DNA from: Microtetraspora sp. NBRC 13810 | Lineage (GTDB): Bacteria; Actinomycetota; Actinomycetes; Streptosporangiales; Streptosporangiaceae | Reading direction: 5' to 3' | Length of the DNA: 64,000 nt | Assembly (NCBI RefSeq): GCF_030268685.1 | Contig: NZ_BSRQ01000004.1 | Coordinates: 124,001-188,000 of the forward strand | Part shown: in pieces, positions 42,328-51,114 of the stretch | Position numbering within the stretch: position 1 is the stretch's first letter | How the letters are laid out: every line of letters begins with the position of its first letter | Made by a program: the position numbers and the translations under genes | Notes under the pieces: model-generated | What the model was told of the DNA's origin: nothing | What the model saw: the letters and a program-made list of their open reading frames with translations, nothing else | Databases searched by the model: none

Positions 42328-43353
42328 ATGACTTTCGCGCGGAACCAGTGGTACGTCGCCGCGTACGGAGAGGAGCTCGGCGACGGCCTGCTCGCCAGGA
42401 CGATCTGCGGCGAGCCGCTCGTCTTCTACCGCACCTCCGCCGGGAAGGCGGTGGCGCTGGCCGACCGCTGCGTCCACCGCCGCTACCCGCTGTCGGAGAG
42501 CAACCGGGACGGCGACCGGATCGTCTGCGGCTACCACGGCTTCACCTACGACCCGGACGGCACCTGCGTGGCCGTCCCCGGCCAGACCCGCATCCCGCGC
42601 ACCGCCCGCGTCCCGGCCTACCCGGTCGTGGAACGGGACTCGCTGGTGTGGGTGTGGATCGGGGACGCCGCGCGGGCCGACGCGACCGCCGTCCCGCGCG
42701 CCCCGTGGCTGGACTCGCCCGGCTACGTCACGGTGCGCGGCTTGGAGCCGCTCGCCGCGCGCTACCAGCTCCTGGTGGACAACCTGATGGACCTGTCGCA
42801 CGAGACCTACCTGCACGCCGGCTACATCGGCACCCCGGAGGTGGCGCAGACGCCGATCACCACCGAGGTCGACGAGGAGGGCGGCGTCGTGCGCGTGCGG
42901 CGGCGGATGAAGGACGTCGAGTGCCCGTCCTTCTATGCCGAGTCCACCGGCATCCGGGGCCGCATCGACCGCTGGCAGGACATCGAGTACCACCTGCCCT
43001 GCCTGTACCTGCTGCACAGCCGGATCGCGCCGACCGGCGTCGAGCCGGGTCCCGACGGCGACGACGGCGGCGCCTTCCACGCCGAGATCGTCTACGCGAT
43101 CACGCCGGAGACCGAGACCAGCACGCACGACTTCTGGATGGTCGCCCGGGACTTCGCCCTGGAGGACGAGAAGGTCTCGGCGTTCCTCGCCGAGAGCAAC
43201 CGGACCGTCGTGTTGCAGGACGTGACCGCGCTGGACCTGCTGGAGAAGGTCATCGCCGCCGAGCCGGAGGGTTACCAGGAGCTCAGCATCAACATCGACA
43301 CCGGCGGCCTCGCCGCGCGCCGCCTGCTCGCGCGGATGACCGGGACGTCATGA
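42328..43353 (+). CDS. Rieske [2Fe-2S] oxygenase, VanA-like
   Basis: A 341-residue oxygenase component. Rieske cluster ligands are CVHRRYPL and CGYHGFTYD; the mononuclear iron site is DNLMDLSHETYLHAGYIG. The layout matches vanillate O-demethylase-type terminal oxygenases, which hydroxylate or demethylate aromatic acids. AGGAGC lies upstream of ATG 42328. The stop overlaps the next ATG by ATGA, and a matching VanB-type reductase follows one gene later, so this is a two-component monooxygenase; the aromatic substrate is unknown. Confidence 0.88.
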   Translation: MTFARNQWYVAAYGEELGDGLLARTICGEPLVFYRTSAGKAVALADRCVHRRYPLSESNRDGDRIVCGYHGFTYDPDGTCVAVPGQTRIPRTARVPAYPVVERDSLVWVWIGDAARADATAVPRAPWLDSPGYVTVRGLEPLAARYQLLVDNLMDLSHETYLHAGYIGTPEVAQTPITTEVDEEGGVVRVRRRMKDVECPSFYAESTGIRGRIDRWQDIEYHLPCLYLLHSRIAPTGVEPGPDGDDGGAFHAEIVYAITPETETSTHDFWMVARDFALEDEKVSAFLAESNRTVVLQDVTALDLLEKVIAAEPEGYQELSINIDTGGLAARRLLARMTGTS

Positions 43354-43505
43354 GCGGCTCGGGTACCTTCCGGGTGATCTGGGAGCCCGGTTCCGACCTG
43401 CTGGTCGGCGTCTGCCACTGCGAGGCGGAGGGCCGGGCGGAGGATCCGGTCGAGATCTGGCGCTGGCTCCTCGCCCACCCCGACCACGGGACGGGCGCCC
43501 CGTGA
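43350..43505 (+). CDS. 51-residue conserved-looking protein between oxygenase and reductase
   Basis: MSGSGTFRVIWEPGSDLL, VGVCHCEAEGRAEDP and VEIWRWLLAHPDH make up most of this small protein. Its ATG overlaps the oxygenase stop (ATGA) and its stop overlaps the GTG of the reductase gene (GTGA), so translation is coupled on both sides, strong support that it is real. It has two nearby cysteines (CHC) and a Trp-rich helix. I do not recognise a family; a role with the oxygenase, for example in assembly or electron transfer, is only a guess from context. Confidence 0.65.
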   Translation: MSGSGTFRVIWEPGSDLLVGVCHCEAEGRAEDPVEIWRWLLAHPDHGTGAP

Positions 43506-44635
43506 CCGCCGCCACGACCACCACAGCGGCGACCGGGACGGCGACGGGGACGGCCGGTGAGACGGTGACCCAGGTCGTGGTGGCCGGGCGGCGGGAGGTG
43601 GCGCAGGACGTCGTCGAGCTGACGCTGCGCTCCGCCGGCGGCGGGCCGCTCCCGGCCTGGGAGCCGGGCGCCCACGTCGACCTGCTGCTCGGCCCCGGCG
43701 ACGGCCCCGACGGCGAATCCCCCGACGGACCTGGCGACGGACCCGGCGACGGACCGGGTCTGGTCCGGCAGTATTCGTTGTGCGGGGACCCCGCCGACTC
43801 CGCCGTCTGGCGGGTGGCCGTGCTGCGCGAGGCCGCCGGGCGGGGCGGCTCGTCCTGGGTGCACGACCGTCTCGCGCCCGGCGTACGGCTGGCCGCCCGC
43901 GGCCCGCGCAACCGTTTCCCGCTGCTGCCGTCCCGGCGTTACCTGTTCATCGCCGGCGGCATCGGCATCACCCCGATCCTGCCGATGGTCGCGGCGGCGC
44001 GGGCGGCGGGCGCGGAGTGGCGGCTCGTGTACGGCGGGCGGCGGCGCGCGTCCATGGCGTATCTCCGTGAACTCGGCGAACTCGGCGAACTCGGCGAACT
44101 CGGCGACCTCCGCGGACCGGGCGAACTCGACGGAGCAGGCGAACTCGGCGGGCCGGGTGCGGGCGGCGGGCGGGTGGACGTGTGGCCGCAGGACGAGACC
44201 GGGCTGCTCGACCTCGACGCCCTGCTCGCCGATCCCGCGCCGGACACGCTGGTGTACTGCTGCGGCCCGGAACCGCTGCTGGCCGCGGTCGAGGAGCGTT
44301 GTGCCCGGTGGCCGGCGGGCTCGCTGCGGACGGAGCGTTTCACCGCGCGCCCGGATGACGGGCCGAGGGACGCGTTCGAGGTGGAGCTGGCCGGCAGCGG
44401 GCGGGTGCTGGCGGTGCCTGCGGGCGCGTCGATCCTGGAGACGGTGGAGGCGGCCGGGCTGGGGGTGTTGTCCTCCTGCCGGGAGGGCACCTGCGGCACC
44501 TGTGAGACGGGCGTGCTGGCCGGCGTCCCCGACCATCGCGACTCGGTCCTCACCGAGGAGGAGCGGGCGGGCTGCGACGTGATGATGATCTGCGTGTCCC
44601 GTTCGCGGACTCCGCGGCTCGTGCTGGATCTGTGA
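43502..44635 (+). CDS. VanB-type ferredoxin reductase (PDR family)
   Basis: A 377-residue FMN/NAD/2Fe-2S reductase. FMN region RQYSLCGDPADSAVWRVAVL, NAD region FIAGGIGITPILPMVAA and CCGPEPLLAAVE, and the C-terminal plant-type ferredoxin domain with SCREGTCGTCETGVL and the last Cys in MMICVSRS. It passes electrons from NADH to the Rieske oxygenase. Two in-frame low-complexity inserts are odd: DGP/GDG repeats (about residues 65-85) and a (GEL) repeat made of a 9-bp DNA unit at 44067-44110. Compared with relatives it is about 60 residues longer for this reason. Confidence 0.9.
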   Translation: MTAATTTTAATGTATGTAGETVTQVVVAGRREVAQDVVELTLRSAGGGPLPAWEPGAHVDLLLGPGDGPDGESPDGPGDGPGDGPGLVRQYSLCGDPADSAVWRVAVLREAAGRGGSSWVHDRLAPGVRLAARGPRNRFPLLPSRRYLFIAGGIGITPILPMVAAARAAGAEWRLVYGGRRRASMAYLRELGELGELGELGDLRGPGELDGAGELGGPGAGGGRVDVWPQDETGLLDLDALLADPAPDTLVYCCGPEPLLAAVEERCARWPAGSLRTERFTARPDDGPRDAFEVELAGSGRVLAVPAGASILETVEAAGLGVLSSCREGTCGTCETGVLAGVPDHRDSVLTEEERAGCDVMMICVSRSRTPRLVLDL

Positions 44636-44718
44636 CCTCCGGGCCGGGCCGCGGCGGTGACCGCGCCGGCCGGAGCGTCCTAAACTCCAGAGCACGCATG
44701 AGACAGGTGGAGGCGGCT

Positions 44719-45564
44719 ATGGGGCACGCCGGCCCGAGCAGGCCCTCGGTGACCCAGCGGGCGCTCGGCATCCTGGGGGCGTTCGCGCCGGAGCGCAGCT
44801 CCATGTCGCTGACCGAGCTCAGCAGGCATGCCGGGCTGCCGCCCGCGACGGCGCACCGGCTGGCCGGCGAGCTGGTCCGCTGGGGCGCCCTCGAACGCGA
44901 CGACCAGGGGATCTACCGGATCGGCCTGCGGTTGTGGGAGGTCGGCGCGCTCGCGCCGCGCGGGCCGGGGCTGCGCGAGGCCGCGCTGCCGTTCCTGGAG
45001 GACCTCTATGAGGCGACCCACCAGAACGTGCAGCTCGCCGTGCTCGACGGGCTTGAGGTGATCTTTCTGGAGCGCCTGTCCGGCCGGGACGCGGTGCACG
45101 TCTTCACCCGGGTCGGGGGCCGCTTCCCCGCGCACGCGACCGGCGTGGGGCTGGTCCTGCTCGCCTACGCCGATCCCGAGGTGCAGGAGCGGGCCATCGC
45201 GGGACCGCTGCGCCGCTTCACCGAGCGGACGATCTGCTCGGGGCCGCGGCTGCGCCGGGCGCTCGCCGACGTGCGCCGGACCGGCACGGCGGTCAGCGAC
45301 GGGCAGGTGGAGCTGTTCGCGCTGTCGGTGGCCGCGCCGATCCACGGCCCGGACGACTCGGTGGTCGCCGCCGTGTCGATCGTCGTGCCCGGCCACGACC
45401 GCCGGGCCCAGACGCTCGTCCCGGCGGTACGCGCCAGCGCCCGCGGCATCTCCCGCGCGCTCGGCGCCCCCAGCGCGCTGCGCTCCCCCGCCTCGGCCGC
45501 CCGGGAGAGCAGCCCCGGCCCGGTGTCCCGGACGCGGTCCCAGCACGGCCTGAGAATCAACTGA
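44719..45564 (+). CDS. IclR-family regulator
   Basis: A 281-residue regulator: winged helix TQRALGILGAFAPERSSMSL with LTELSRHAGLPPATAHRLAG, then the IclR effector domain LPFLEDLYEATHQNVQLAVL, FPAHATGVGLVLLAYADPE and VSDGQVELFALSVAAPI. GGTGGAGG lies 5 bases before ATG 44719, which decides this start over ATG 44698 and GTG 44632. TAAACT at 44681-44686 could be a -10 box giving a short leader. It probably controls the oxygenase operon just upstream. Confidence 0.9.
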   Translation: MGHAGPSRPSVTQRALGILGAFAPERSSMSLTELSRHAGLPPATAHRLAGELVRWGALERDDQGIYRIGLRLWEVGALAPRGPGLREAALPFLEDLYEATHQNVQLAVLDGLEVIFLERLSGRDAVHVFTRVGGRFPAHATGVGLVLLAYADPEVQERAIAGPLRRFTERTICSGPRLRRALADVRRTGTAVSDGQVELFALSVAAPIHGPDDSVVAAVSIVVPGHDRRAQTLVPAVRASARGISRALGAPSALRSPASAARESSPGPVSRTRSQHGLRIN

Positions 45565-45575
45565 GCGGCGGGCAC

Positions 45576-45587
45576 TAGGCTTTCCCG
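45576..45587 (+). promoter_or_regulatory. Leaderless promoter of nfi
   Basis: TAGGCT (45576-45581) fits TANNNT and ends 6 bases before GTG 45588. No Shine-Dalgarno lies between, so transcription probably starts at the start codon. Confidence 0.45.
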
Positions 45588-46232
45588 GTGGACTGGCCGA
45601 GCACGATCCCCGAGGCGGAAGCCGTACAGGAGCGGCTGCGCCCGCTGGTGGATCTCACCGATCCCGGGCCGGCGGAGGTGGAGTTCGTCGCCGGGCTGGA
45701 CGTCGGGTACGCGGCCGCGGGTGACGAGGTCACCGGGGCCGTCGTGGTGCTCGACGCCGGGACGCTGGAGGTCGTGGACCGGGCGGTGGTGCGGGAGCGG
45801 GCGCGGTTCCCGTACGTGCCGGGGTTGTTCGCGTTCCGGGAGCTGCCGCCGCTGCTGGCCGCGCTGGAGGGGTTGCGGGTGGCGCCGCAGTTGCTGGTGT
45901 GCGACGGGTACGGCCTGGCCCATCCGCGGCGGTTCGGCCTCGCCTGCCATCTCGGCGTGCTGACCGGGCTGCCGACCGTCGGCGTGGCCAAGACCGCCTT
46001 CGTCGGGCGGCACGAGGATCCCGCGCCGGGACGCGGTTCGTGGACCCCGATCGTGCTGGACGGTGACGTGGTGGGACGGGCGTTGCGCACCCGTGACGGC
46101 GTCAAGCCGGTCTACGTCTCCCAGGGGCATCGCGTCGGTCTCGGCAACGCCTGCGCGCATGTGCTCCGCCTGGCCCCGCACTACCGGTTGCCCGAGCCGA
46201 TCCGCCAGGCCGATCGCCTGTCGCGCTCCTGA
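45588..46232 (+). CDS. nfi: Endonuclease V
   Basis: A 214-residue repair nuclease that cuts near deaminated bases (inosine). RNase H-like fold motifs are visible: VAGLDVGYAAAGDEV with the first catalytic Asp, FPYVPGLFAFRELPPLLAAL with the wedge PYVPG and catalytic Glu, LLVCDGYGLAHPRRFGLA with the next Asp, and GVAKTAFVG. The C-terminal KPVYVSQGHRVGL is also typical. It stands alone after the IclR gene. Confidence 0.93.
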   Translation: MDWPSTIPEAEAVQERLRPLVDLTDPGPAEVEFVAGLDVGYAAAGDEVTGAVVVLDAGTLEVVDRAVVRERARFPYVPGLFAFRELPPLLAALEGLRVAPQLLVCDGYGLAHPRRFGLACHLGVLTGLPTVGVAKTAFVGRHEDPAPGRGSWTPIVLDGDVVGRALRTRDGVKPVYVSQGHRVGLGNACAHVLRLAPHYRLPEPIRQADRLSRS

Positions 46233-46300
46233 GAGAATCCCGGAGCCAACTGCCCGAATTTCCTCTTGTTGGCGGCCGAAACGGCTGGCACAATGGCGCA

Positions 46301-46675
46301 ATGTTGCTCCACGGGCGTAGGTCATTATACAACTCGAACCTGGCGCCCCAGGAGGAAGGTGACCAATCCCACAACGACCAGTTCTTGGCGATCAAGATTC
46401 CGGTCGGCGAGTGGCGTGCGCACTACACCCCCCTGGGCGCCATCGAACACGCGCTCCGGCGGGTCGCCGAGAACACCGGAGCCGGCGCGTGGGACGGCCA
46501 CCACGCCGACAACAGGTCAAGGGTCGTCACCATGTTCCTGCGCGGCCCGGATGTCGATCGGCTGTTCGCCGCCGTGGAGGGCGTGCTGAAGGCGTTCGCC
46601 CTGCCCCCGCGCAGTCTGGCGATCAAGCGTTACGGCCCGGCCGGATCCAGGGAGGCGCAGGTCCTGCTCCGGTGA
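46301..46675 (+). CDS. Hypothetical protein, 124 residues
   Basis: I do not recognise a family. The central part DQFLAIKIPVGEWRAHYTPL and the later RSRVVTMFLRGPDVDRLFAA and SLAIKRYGPAGSREAQVLLR suggest a compact alpha/beta domain with no membrane segments and no cysteines. The first 25 residues look weaker, and an unusual start further in is possible because AGGAGG (46349-46354) lies inside the frame; no in-frame ATG or GTG follows it at a good distance. Its neighbours, nfi and a convergent cupin gene, give no clue. Confidence 0.55.
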   Translation: MLLHGRRSLYNSNLAPQEEGDQSHNDQFLAIKIPVGEWRAHYTPLGAIEHALRRVAENTGAGAWDGHHADNRSRVVTMFLRGPDVDRLFAAVEGVLKAFALPPRSLAIKRYGPAGSREAQVLLR

Positions 46676-46787
46676 TCTCCGGCCGGGCCCGGCTCGCCCC
46701 GCTCCCCGCAGGCGGGCCGGACCCGGCGGCATGACGATCCGGGCGGGCGCCTTTACAAAGTAATCCGACGGCCTCCGGCGGCGTCCC

Positions 46788-47300
46788 TCACAGGTCGACC
46801 AGGTTGACCCGCCCGCCCCCGGACGCGGTCGCCCGCCGCCAGAGCGGGCTGTCCACGAAGTGGTTGTCGAAGCGCTCCTGCGTCTCCAGGATCTCCCGCG
46901 GGCTCGCCTCGCCCCGGCGGACGCGGTCGGCCAGCCGGAAGTAGTCGAAGCGGTTGTTCGCCGGCGCCTTGATGATGAGCACATCCGCGCCGGTGTCGTC
47001 CGGCGTCCCCCACGCGTGCGTCATGCGCGGCGGCACGAGGAGGAAGTCACCCCTCCCGATCGTGACGATCCGGTCGCCGGTCAGCATCCGGAGCGCGCCG
47101 TCCAGCATGAAGAACAGCTCCGGGGACTCCTCGTGGTAATGCGGCGGCGGGCCGTCGGTGCCCGGTCCCAGCGTGGTGCGGACCGCGTTCATCACCCCGC
47201 CCGTCTCGTCGGCGTCCGCCAGCAGCCAGGTGCCGTTGGGCCCCTCGCCGAGGCGCTCGGCCCGGTCGGCCCGCGTCAGCACCGCTTCGGTGTCCGGCAT
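46788..47300 (-). CDS. Cupin-domain protein
   Basis: A 170-residue protein with one conserved cupin barrel: PPPHYHEESPELFFMLDG supplies the two His and the Glu of motif 1 and RGDFLLVPPRMTHAWGTPDD the His of motif 2, so a metal site is complete. The C-terminal 60 residues form an added helical part. Such proteins are often small-molecule dioxygenases or isomerases; the substrate is unknown. Convergent with the hypothetical gene. Confidence 0.88.
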   Translation of the reverse strand: MPDTEAVLTRADRAERLGEGPNGTWLLADADETGGVMNAVRTTLGPGTDGPPPHYHEESPELFFMLDGALRMLTGDRIVTIGRGDFLLVPPRMTHAWGTPDDTGADVLIIKAPANNRFDYFRLADRVRRGEASPREILETQERFDNHFVDSPLWRRATASGGGRVNLVDL

Positions 47301-47466
47301 GTTCCCTCCATCCAGTAGTTTTGTGCCAGACAGTACGACGTCTAACTATCTCACGTCAAACCGGTGGTCTGGGAGCACGCTCCTACCGGTCCCGCCCGCC
47401 GCTCCCAGTGCGCGAACCGTGCCGCCGGAGGAGGTTCCGGGACGGGACGGCGGCGAGGCTGGGAAT

Positions 47467-48366
47467 GTGATTACGACAGTGGATCTCACGAAACGCTACG
47501 GTTCGACCTCGGCCGTGGACGGGCTCTCCTTCACGGTGGAAAGCGGCCGGGTGACCGGGTTCCTCGGTCCTAACGGCGCGGGAAAGTCGACCACGATGCG
47601 GATGGTCCTCGGGCTGGACCGGCCCACCAGGGGGCACGCCCTCATCGGCGGCCGGCCGTACGTGGAGCTCAGGGAACCGCTCCGCCGGGTGGGCGCGCTG
47701 CTGGACGCCCGGGCGGTGCACGGCGGGCGTACGGCCCGCAACCACCTGCTGTACCTCGCGCAGAGCAACAGGCTGCCGGTCTCCCGGGTCGGCGAGATGC
47801 TCGACCTGGTCGGGCTCGGCCAGGTGGGCGACCGGCGGATCGGCGGGTTCTCGCTCGGCATGTCGCAGCGGCTGGGCATCGCCGGGGCGCTGCTGGGCGA
47901 CCCCGAGGTCCTGCTGTTCGACGAGCCGGTCAACGGGCTCGACCCCGAGGGCATCCTGTGGATCCGCACGCTCATGCGCCGCCTGGCCGCCGAGGGGCGG
48001 ACCGTCTTCGTCTCCAGCCACCTGATGAGCGAGATGGCGCAGACGGCCGATCACCTCGTCGTCATCGGGAAGGGCCGGCTGATCGCGGACTCCAGTGTGG
48101 ACGCGTTCATCGGGCGCAGTTCCCGGCGTCACGTCCGGGTGCGGTCCCCCGAACTCGCCCGGCTCGTCCCGCTGTTACCGCAGGGCCACGTCACGACACA
48201 CGGCGACCACGTACGGGTCACCGGCACGACGGCGGGATCGGTCGGCGAGACCGCCGCGGCGGCCGGGATACCCCTGCACGAACTCGTCGAGGTGGAACCG
48301 AGCCTGGAGTCCGCCTACATGGAGCTCACCCAGGCCGACACCGAGTTCGCGGCGGACCGGTCATGA
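47467..48366 (+). CDS. ABC transporter ATPase (exporter type)
   Basis: A 299-residue ATPase: Walker A GFLGPNGAGKSTTMRMVLGL, signature GFSLGMSQRLGIAGALLGDP, Walker B VLLFDEPVNGLDPEG, and the switch His in VFVSSHLMSEM. The C-terminal 80 residues are typical of BcrA/CcmA-like exporters. GTG 47467 is the start that begins the beta-strand VITTVDLTKRYG. Its stop overlaps the permease ATG (ATGA). The pair may expel an antibiotic or peptide; a histidine kinase gene lies just beyond, as is common for such exporters. Confidence 0.9.
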   Translation: MITTVDLTKRYGSTSAVDGLSFTVESGRVTGFLGPNGAGKSTTMRMVLGLDRPTRGHALIGGRPYVELREPLRRVGALLDARAVHGGRTARNHLLYLAQSNRLPVSRVGEMLDLVGLGQVGDRRIGGFSLGMSQRLGIAGALLGDPEVLLFDEPVNGLDPEGILWIRTLMRRLAAEGRTVFVSSHLMSEMAQTADHLVVIGKGRLIADSSVDAFIGRSSRRHVRVRSPELARLVPLLPQGHVTTHGDHVRVTGTTAGSVGETAAAAGIPLHELVEVEPSLESAYMELTQADTEFAADRS

Positions 48367-49106
48367 GCGGGGTCATGCTCTCGGAGTGGACCAAGCTGCG
48401 CACGGTACGGTCCACCGTGTGGACGATGCTCGGCGTCGTCATCGTCATGATCGGCTTCGGCTACCTGAACGCCGCCGCCGCGCGGGGGCAGGCGGACCGG
48501 CACCCCATGATCGACCCGGCCCTGCTCACCCTGGGCGGCGCCCCGGTCGCCTCCCTGATGGTCGCGTCGCTGGGCGTGCTGGCGATCAGCGGCGAGTACC
48601 GCACCGGCATGATCCGCACCACCCTGCTCGCGGTGCCGCGCCGGATGCGGATGCTGGCGGCCAAGACCGCCGTGTTCACCGTGTTCTCCCTCACCGTGAG
48701 CCTGCTGACCTGCTTCGCGACGTTCTTCGTCGGCCAGGTCGTGCTCGGCCCGTACGGGACGGGGCTCGGCGAGCCCGGCGTCCTGCGCATCGTGGGCGGC
48801 TGCGCGCTCTACATCACCGGCTCCGGCGTGTTCGGGCTCGCGCTCGGCGCGCTGGTGCGGCACACGGCGGGCGGCATCGTGGCCGTCACGGTGACGTTGT
48901 TCCTGCTGCCGCAGCTCGTCGGCGTCATCCCCGGGGGCACCGGGGCGCGGCTCATGCCGTACGTGACGAGTGTCGCCGGGATGCGGGTGATGTCGCCGGA
49001 GACGGCCGGAGGGCTCGCGCCGTGGACCGGGTTCGGCGTCTTCTGCCTGTGGATCGCGGTGGCCCTGGCGGGCGCGGCGTACCTGCTGCGCCGGCGTGAC
49101 GCGTGA
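48363..49106 (+). CDS. ABC-2-type permease
   Basis: A 247-residue protein with six helices, starting with LSEWTKLRTVRSTVWTMLGV as in the ABC-2 permeases that pair with CcmA-type ATPases. The motif ISGEYRTGMIRTTLLAVPRR is the cytoplasmic coupling element of this family. Translationally coupled to the ATPase upstream. It ends 2 bases before the 3' end of the convergent kinase gene. Confidence 0.88.
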   Translation: MSGVMLSEWTKLRTVRSTVWTMLGVVIVMIGFGYLNAAAARGQADRHPMIDPALLTLGGAPVASLMVASLGVLAISGEYRTGMIRTTLLAVPRRMRMLAAKTAVFTVFSLTVSLLTCFATFFVGQVVLGPYGTGLGEPGVLRIVGGCALYITGSGVFGLALGALVRHTAGGIVAVTVTLFLLPQLVGVIPGGTGARLMPYVTSVAGMRVMSPETAGGLAPWTGFGVFCLWIAVALAGAAYLLRRRDA

Positions 49107-49108
49107 GG

Positions 49109-50356
49109 TCAGCCTGATCGTCCGGTGCGCCCGCCGGCCTCCTCCCGCTCCGGGACGGGGATCGTGGCGTACACCCGGAACCCCTCCCCCGGCCGCGGGC
49201 CGGCGTGCAGCACCCCGCCGCACAACGCCACCCGCTCGGCCATGCCGCTCAGCCCGAAGCCGCCCCCGGCTTCGGGCTCCGGGCGTGCCGTCCCGTCGTC
49301 CAGCACCTCCACCTCGACCGTTCCCGGCAGGTAGGCCACCCGTACCCCGGCCCTGGCGCCCGGGGCGTGCCTGCGGATGTTGGTCAGCGCCTCCTGAACG
49401 ACCCGGTAGACGGCGTGGTCGACGGCCGCAGGAAGCGGCACGGCGGTGCCCGTGACCTCCAGGGCGACCGGCGCCCCGGCCGCCGCCGCCCGCTCGACCA
49501 GCGCGCCGAGCTGCGCCGCGCCGGCGCCCCGGCCGTCCAGGGCTCCGGCGGGACCCGTGCCGTCCGCATCACCGACCTCGCCGACCTTGTCGGCCTTGTC
49601 GGCCTTGTCGGCCTCGTCGGCCCGCAGCACCCGCAACAGCTGGCGCATTTCGGCCATGGCCGCCCGCCCGGTCCGCTCGGCGGTCAGGAACGCCTCCTCC
49701 GCGCCCGCCGGGTCGGACGCCATCGTCGTACGGCCGGCACCCACCAGGACGTTGATCACGGTGATGTGGTGGGCCACGACGTCGTGCAGCTCCCGGGCGA
49801 TCCTGCGCCGCTCGGCGCGCACGGCGTCCTGCGCCGCCTGCCGCGCCCTGCGCTCCCTGAGCCGCCACCGCAGCCGGAACAGCCGGCCGACCACGACGGC
49901 GGCCACGACCTGGCAGGCGACGCCGATCTGGTTGCCGTGGCCGAGCGCCAGCGCGGCGGCGAAGTAGGCGGCGACGGCCGCGCCGCCCATGGACCACGCG
50001 GCGCGCCGCGACCCGTACCGGCCGAGCCCGTAGAGCGCGACGGTGGCGGGCAGGCCCGCCAGCAGCGGCGGCGGCACGTTCGCGGAGAGGAACAGCGGCA
50101 GCGCCGCCAGGTCGGCGGCGACGGTCGCCGCGGTCACGGGAACCGGCCTGGCGCGCCACCCGGACAGCGTCAGCGCGGCGGCGACCCACAGCGCGACCAC
50201 GGCTGTCAGCGCCGGCCCCGACACTGCGCCGAGCAGCGGCACCACGGCGCCGCAGGCCGCGACGACCAGCACCGCGTCCACCACCCGCGGACGCGTGACC
50301 GCTCTCCCCCCGACACGGATCACGGCCCGGAACCCCATGCCCCGACCGTACGACAT
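49109..50356 (-). CDS. NarL-type (HisKA_3) sensor histidine kinase, orphan
   Basis: A 415-residue kinase with about five N-terminal helices and no large extracellular domain, the HisKA_3 box RRIARELHDVVAHHITVINV with the phospho-acceptor His, a linker, and the ATPase domain with VVQEALTNIRRHAPGARAGV and GGGFGLSGMAERVALCGGV. The linker contains ADEADKADKADKVGEVG, made by a 9-bp DNA repeat (49572-49620). ATG 50356 follows GGGGA; the upstream in-frame residues are Gly-rich and unlikely. No response regulator is next to it, so it is an orphan or its partner is elsewhere. Confidence 0.85.
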   Translation of the reverse strand: MSYGRGMGFRAVIRVGGRAVTRPRVVDAVLVVAACGAVVPLLGAVSGPALTAVVALWVAAALTLSGWRARPVPVTAATVAADLAALPLFLSANVPPPLLAGLPATVALYGLGRYGSRRAAWSMGGAAVAAYFAAALALGHGNQIGVACQVVAAVVVGRLFRLRWRLRERRARQAAQDAVRAERRRIARELHDVVAHHITVINVLVGAGRTTMASDPAGAEEAFLTAERTGRAAMAEMRQLLRVLRADEADKADKADKVGEVGDADGTGPAGALDGRGAGAAQLGALVERAAAAGAPVALEVTGTAVPLPAAVDHAVYRVVQEALTNIRRHAPGARAGVRVAYLPGTVEVEVLDDGTARPEPEAGGGFGLSGMAERVALCGGVLHAGPRPGEGFRVYATIPVPEREEAGGRTGRSG

Positions 50357-50528
50357 TCCCCGCCCACCCGGCGTCCCCCACCCGCCCTGGAACCCCCGCC
50401 CGCCCTGGCCCCCGAACGCCCGGAATCCCCGCGCGCCCGGCGTCCCCTGGGCGATCGGCGCCCCCGACCGACGCCCCCACGCGCCCGACGTCGCTGAGGG
50501 TGGTCGGCTCGCCTGAGGCGGGGGTGGG

Positions 50529-51107
50529 TCAGTCGTTCTGTTCCTCGTGGGCCAGGGTGTGCAGGGCATGGAGGATCTGCTCGCCGGTAGGCAGGGAGCC
50601 GGGGTCCAGGAGTGACTGGAACGCCAGGCCGACGATCAGCGCGTGCACCACGGAGCCCAGGCCGCGAGCCGTACCGGCGTCGACGTCCGCGGCGGCGGCG
50701 CCCAGGACCATGGCGGCCAACTGGACGCGCCCCTCCTCGGCCGCCTCGGTGAGCGGCACCCGGATGTCGTCGGCGAACTGCGCCTGGGCGTAGGCCTGCG
50801 CGCTCGCCACGATGAGCTCGCGCTGCCGGGGCAGGGCGGCCACCAGCTCGTCCAGGCCGATCCGCAGCCGCTGCGACGGGCCGGCGTCGCCTGCGGCGCG
50901 CACCACCGCCTCGATCATGTCGCCCCACTCCGCCTGGGCTTCCAGGGCGGCTATGTTCATCAGGGCGTCCTTGGACCCGAAGTGGTAGCCGATCGACGCC
51001 AGATGCGCCCCGGAGGCCGCGGCGATGTCCCGCGCGGTGGTCCGGTGGTACCCCTTCTCGATCAGGCACTTCTTGGCCCCGGCCAGCAGGTCCTCGCGTT
51101 GGCTCAT
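50529..51107 (-). CDS. TetR-family repressor (GTACGTAC operator)
   Basis: A 192-residue TetR protein: REDLLAGAKKCLIEKGYHRT and TARDIAAASGAHLASIGYHF form the helix-turn-helix, and the C-terminal domain resembles TetR_C families that bind lipophilic drugs. TAGGGT (complement of 51115-51120) ends 7 bases before the ATG, so it is probably leaderless. It is divergent from a DHA2 pump, with GTACGTACGT repeats between. Confidence 0.9.
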   Translation of the reverse strand: MSQREDLLAGAKKCLIEKGYHRTTARDIAAASGAHLASIGYHFGSKDALMNIAALEAQAEWGDMIEAVVRAAGDAGPSQRLRIGLDELVAALPRQRELIVASAQAYAQAQFADDIRVPLTEAAEEGRVQLAAMVLGAAAADVDAGTARGLGSVVHALIVGLAFQSLLDPGSLPTGEQILHALHTLAHEEQND

Positions 51108-51114
51108 GCCCACC

